Source of the DNA: Thecaphora thlaspeos
Lineage: Eukaryota > Basidiomycota > Ustilaginomycetes > Urocystidales > Glomosporiaceae
Length of the DNA stretch: 64,000 nt
Assembly: GCA_900291925.1 (NCBI GenBank)
Contig: UWYS01000005.1
Location: 124,001 to 188,000, forward strand
Reading direction: 5' to 3'
Each line of letters starts with the position of its first letter. Positions within the stretch are counted from its first letter, which is position 1. Positions 60,241 to 64,000 of this stretch are shown here, piece by piece. Made by a program: the position numbers and the translations under genes. The notes beneath the pieces were generated by a model, which had not been told where the DNA came from, ran no database searches, and was given only the letters and a program-made list of their open reading frames with translations.

Positions 60241-63200
60241 CTAGATGTAAAAAGCCGCAGCACTCGTCCCCTTTTTCCTTCCGATGCCCTCACCTTCCTC
60301 GCTCACATCATCTTTCATGAATCGATTTCGACTCTCTTCGACCCTCGGAGTGGTCCGTAGAGCTATGAGTTCGTTTTCAATCGTAATCCTTGGTTTCCTC
60401 TTCCGCGGTGAAGAATTCGAGGGCGAAGAAGGAGGTGGCGGTAGGGGAGAAGGATGGGAGAACAAGGAGGGCGTGAATGGGGAAGACGGTTTCGTCGGGG
60501 AGGATGAAGGTTGGATACCGACACCGAGACCGATGGTGGAGGGAGGTCGGTTGTAGGTGTGTGCACCGTAGTATGGTGTTTCTCGACTGGAGCGCGGGAG
60601 AGTGTTGGAATGACCGTGTCGCGAGGTCGAGTCGGGACTGTCGAATCTTGAGATCTTCGTCGGAGATCCTCCCGCCCTCATCGTCATGGGTTGGGTTTCG
60701 TCAAACACCCTAACGTTCGACGGTAGTTCACCATCCTGCATGGGTGGCGTGATGTTCGCCATTCCAACCTTCCCCTCCTCCGGCGCACCACCCGCGGCGA
60801 GTTTCTCGATGAGGTCTGCCTGCTTCTTCAACCTATTCTTCCAACTCGCCACGCTACGTTCCAGATCGGACATGATGGCCCTCTGAGACTGGATGACGGC
60901 ATTGAGACGTTCAATCTCTTCTCTCTCTGCACGGTGAGTCGTCCCGCCTCCCCCGCCGCTCGACGAGGTGGCGGTGGCACGCGACTCCATACCGTCAAAG
61001 ATGGCTTTGTATCCCAATACCGACGAACGATGGCCGACAGGAGCGCTGCTATTGCCCGCAAAGACGTCGTCGGATTGGTAGCGACGGTACTCGCGCACCG
61101 ATCCGCCACGGTTGAGACCCTTGACGCTGGCGGTCGAGAGTCGAGAGACACTGCAGCCTTTCATGGGCGATGAGGGTGTGGATCGTGGCGCGCTGGCGGT
61201 GGGAACGGGGAGAGGTCGGCTGGCGCGTGTCGTCGAAGCGTCGAGCTGCGACTGCAGTTGGGCGACCTGCGCCCGACTACCTTCCAGCTCCAGCTGGAGT
61301 TCGACGATCTCGGACTCCAATTGCGGCGTTGAGGTGGCAGCGGCGTTGAGGGAGGAGCGAAGTTGGGAAAGTTGGTCGGACAGGTCTTGATTTTGCGCCT
61401 GGGCGATCGTCAGAGATGCTTCGAGGTCGTCGAGTTGTTTGCTGCCCTGCGGGACGGGGAGGGGTCGAGAAGCGGTCTTCTGCTGCTGCTCCTGCGAAGC
61501 CAGCAAGGCCTTGCGTCGCTCGAGGTCTTGTGCCGCTTGATCCAGCCGTCGTTCGAGCTCGGCTAGCGTCTCTTCCTTCTCCCGCAGTAGCGCCGCCTGG
61601 TCGCCGCCTTTGACCAAATCGCGGAACTCGGACTGAGGATCGTCGTCGTCATTGCCAGTATCGCCACGGGCCGCTTTCACCTTCTTGCTGCCGGCCTCGA
61701 TCTCCTCCTGTAGCGCCTTTTTCGCCTGCTCTGCGTCCCTCTGACTCGCTGACCTCTCCTCTTCTAGCTTCTCGACCTGCCTGTCCCTCTCCTCCAGCTG
61801 AGCCTTGAGCGCATCGACCTGCTGCTGCCACGCCTCTTCTGCATTGACGCCCCTGCTCTTTGCGACAAGCTTGAACAGTCGGTTGGCCTCCTGCTCCTCG
61901 AGCCAGGCGCGCTTATGGTCGCGGGCCTTTTCCTGCTCCTTGAGCGCGACACGACGTGCCTCTTCGCGCTCCTCCTTCAGCCGGTCAAAGGCCACCTCGG
62001 CCTCGTCGAGCTCCTCCTCGTTGATCCGGATCGTCTCGTCCAGTTCGCGCTCCCTGGCGTCGCGCGCCAGCAGCTCCGCCTGATGTGCGGCGATCAGCGC
62101 CTGACGCGATTCCAGCTGGGCCTGCAGCTGTTTACGAAGGGTGGCTATTTCGGTCTCGAGCTCAAATGGCTTGCCAGAGGAAGCGGCCGGGGTGGCGGAG
62201 GACGTTGAGGTGGAAGAGAAGACGTCGAGCGATGGGCTTTGCGAGATGAAGGAGCCGTCTCGCCCGGAAAACGAGTGGAGGTCGCTGAGCCGCGGTCCTC
62301 GCCTCTCCATGGCGCCGTAATTGCGCTTGTGCGGCGTCCCGTCAGCGTTTGTCGGGGTGTTTGGCTCCTGCGCCACGCTCTGGCTGGTCAGGATGAGGCG
62401 GGTCAGATGGTCGATCTGCCCGCGCAAGTCGCCGCGCTTCTTTTCCATCTCCTCGACCTCCTTCTGCGCCTTCTCCCTCTCCTCGTTGAGCGCATCGAGC
62501 TTCTGCCTCGACTCGCGCGTCGACGCCAGCGCCGCCTCGTCGTTCTCTGCGATGACGGCGTGGTGAAGCGTCGTCGGTGCCGCCGTAGCTCCCGCCTCGA
62601 GCTTAGCGCGCAGCGCATCGAGCTCCTTGCGGTACTTTTGCAGCAGCGCCTTGTCGTCCATGCTGGTCCCCTTTTTCGCGCTCGTCACGACCATCTTGCA
62701 CCGCTTGCCAAACTTGAGCGTCGAGAGCGTCTCGACCGCGTGCCGGACGTCGGGGCTCAGCGTGCAGATGACGGCGATTCGGGCGTTGCCAGAAAGCGAT
62801 GTCTGGAGGATCCGCGTCAGCTTCGAATCGCGGTACGGGATGTGCAGGTCGCTCGACGAGGCTGTGAGCGCAGAGGGCTCGGTCAGCTTGGCGATGACCG
62901 TCCCCAACGTCAGGAGCGACTTGTTGATCTGTCGTCGGAAGGGGTGGCGTTCCAGAGGGCAACAAGGGTTTCCTTAGTCAGCAAGTCAGTGCGCACGCTC
63001 GGCATGGGGAAAGCTCTCGCGCTGCCCGCTCGTTGCACTTACAAAGGCGCCCTCCTTCCTCCTTTCTGCCTGACTCGCGGCTCGTTCGGAGCCAGCGAGG
63101 TCGATCAGGTTCAGCTGGCTGACTCGTACCTCTGCGCCGCCCGCCTTTCTCCCGTCGGCGGGAGCGGCGGCAGAGCTTGACTCGGCCATCTTTGCACGGC

Positions 63201-64000
63201 TCTCGATGGTGACTTGAAAGACGCAATGGCTTCTCGAGCTCCTCTCGTTCCAGTCGGTCGCTCCGACGTGCCTCGATTCCTGTCCGCGCTTAATCAGGTC
63301 GAGCACGGTGGCCGGATCAGTGACTATCTCCTCCCGAAGGCCGGTGATGACGACGCGGTTCGACTTTCGGTCCTCGACGATGCGGAGCGACGACGAGTTT
63401 GAGCTGCCGCCAGCCGAGTGGGTGGAGCCGCCCTTAGTCGGTGAAGCTGGCCGCATTGCCTCGGGGACAGCCGTCGCTCCCCCTCCTCCTCCTGCGAGTG
63501 GGGCAAGGAGATCTTTGAGTGTCTCATTGTAGATTTCGAGGTAGCTGACGCGGAGGAGGAACTCGCGGCTGGGCTCCTGCTGAATCGTTTTGAAGACCTG
63601 CTCGACGGCACGCGGGATGACGCCCGGCTCGCTCTCGCTGCCGCTCATGGTGTGCGTCTTGCCGCTGCCCGTCTGGCCATAGGCGAAGACGGTCCCGTTG
63701 TAGCCGTCCATGGCCGCCTTGACGACGGGAGCAATCTGGGAGTGGTACATATCGTCGGTCGAGTCGTTGCCGACGAGGAGCCTGTCGAACTGGAAGTTGT
63801 AGGTCGCCGAAGACGACGACGACGACGAGGCGTGGTCGTCGCTGCTGCTACCGAGGTCTGTGATTGATGCGGTGGGCGGTATGGCGGCATTGGCGGACGA
63901 CGAGCCGGTGCGCTTGGAGAGCGAGGGGTGGTGCTCGGTGGGGACAATCTGGTTCTGCTGCTGGTCAAAGGACCAGATGGGTTCCGCCGATTGGCCATCG
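60241..64000 (-). CDS. Kinesin-7 (Kip2/CENP-E type) motor protein, 5' end outside the window
   Basis: Plus-end-directed microtubule motor; fungal kinesin-7s carry cargo to or stabilise plus ends. Exons on the minus strand: at least 64000-63043 and 62928-60241, 1214 residues visible. The motor is almost complete: NFQFDRLLVGNDSTDDMYHS, P-loop GQTGSGKTHTM (about 63650-63690), switch I NERSSRSHCVF, switch II LIDLAGSE, then across the intron EGAF/INKSLLTLGTVIAKL and HIPYRDSKLTRILQTSLSGN, whose ILQTSLSGNARIAVICTLSP pattern is characteristic of kinesin-7. A neck follows, then long coiled-coil segments rich in Glu/Gln/Lys/Ala (about 62650-61350) and a Ser/Pro-rich tail with a basic patch (SPRKRKPR). 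Motor inserts (Gly/Ser-rich, near loop regions) make it larger than usual. The first ~40 residues lie beyond 64000. Confidence 0.93.

Noticed and set aside
62929..63042. Reading the kinesin motor through this segment as coding
   Set aside because: It has a GTAAGT donor, a GACAG acceptor and an in-frame stop, and removing it restores EGAF/INKSLLTLG exactly.

Overview
This is a gene-dense, GC-rich stretch of a fungal nuclear genome, almost certainly a basidiomycete and by gene content and style probably a smut-type fungus (Ustilaginomycotina). The taxon is inferred. It rests on GT-AG introns with CTNAC-like branch sites, long Ser/Ala/Gln-rich linkers in conserved proteins, and the combination of velvet, PAS-GATA, TSC2, fused ARG5,6 and kinesin-7 genes. 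I find 20 well-supported protein genes, one weak small gene and one upstream ORF. No rRNA, tRNA or CRISPR was found.

Layout: RPS16 (477-1826, +); dUTPase DUT1 (2613-3448, -); mitochondrial fusion dynamin MGM1 (3980-7214, +); a ZRC1/COT1-type zinc transporter (7743-9419, -); a 1212-residue membrane protein of unknown function (10567-14316, +); a peroxisomal SCP2-domain protein (15533-16415, +); AP-1 sigma APS1 (16850-18067, -); the MBOAT protein GUP1 (18693-20831, +); a four-span membrane protein broken by one base (21497-22238, +); a proline iminopeptidase (23223-24367, +); the TORC2 subunit AVO1/SIN1 (25950-28988, -); arginine-pathway ARG5,6 (30145-34025, +); complex III hinge protein QCR6 (34549-36146, -); tuberin TSC2 (36969-43880, +); LSM6 (44188-44874, -); PET117 (45164-45578, +); a velvet regulator (46297-49168, -); a weak small membrane-protein candidate (51901-52237, +); the tRNA m1A58 methyltransferase catalytic subunit TRM61 (53089-54987, -); a PAS-GATA, white-collar-2-like regulator (56288-59593, +); and a kinesin-7 running off the right edge (60241-64000, -).

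Most genes alternate strand, so intergenic spaces are mainly divergent promoters or convergent 3' ends. Mitochondrial function recurs (MGM1, ARG5,6, QCR6, PET117), and two TOR-network regulators (AVO1, TSC2) lie about 8 kb apart, but nothing here behaves like an operon or a secondary-metabolite cluster. Mobile or repetitive DNA is limited. There is one near-perfect 251-bp fold-back element with TA flanks (29283-29533), one roughly 195-bp sequence present twice (25093-25288 and 50983-51175), and several microsatellites. I reconstructed exon structures by hand from splice signals, reading frame and known family sequences. The least certain points are the starts of the PAS-GATA gene and the four-span protein, and the short QCR6 exon. 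No clearly new multi-gene system is visible; the most notable items are the fold-back element, the duplicated repeat, a GC-AG intron in the velvet gene, and several stop-free introns.
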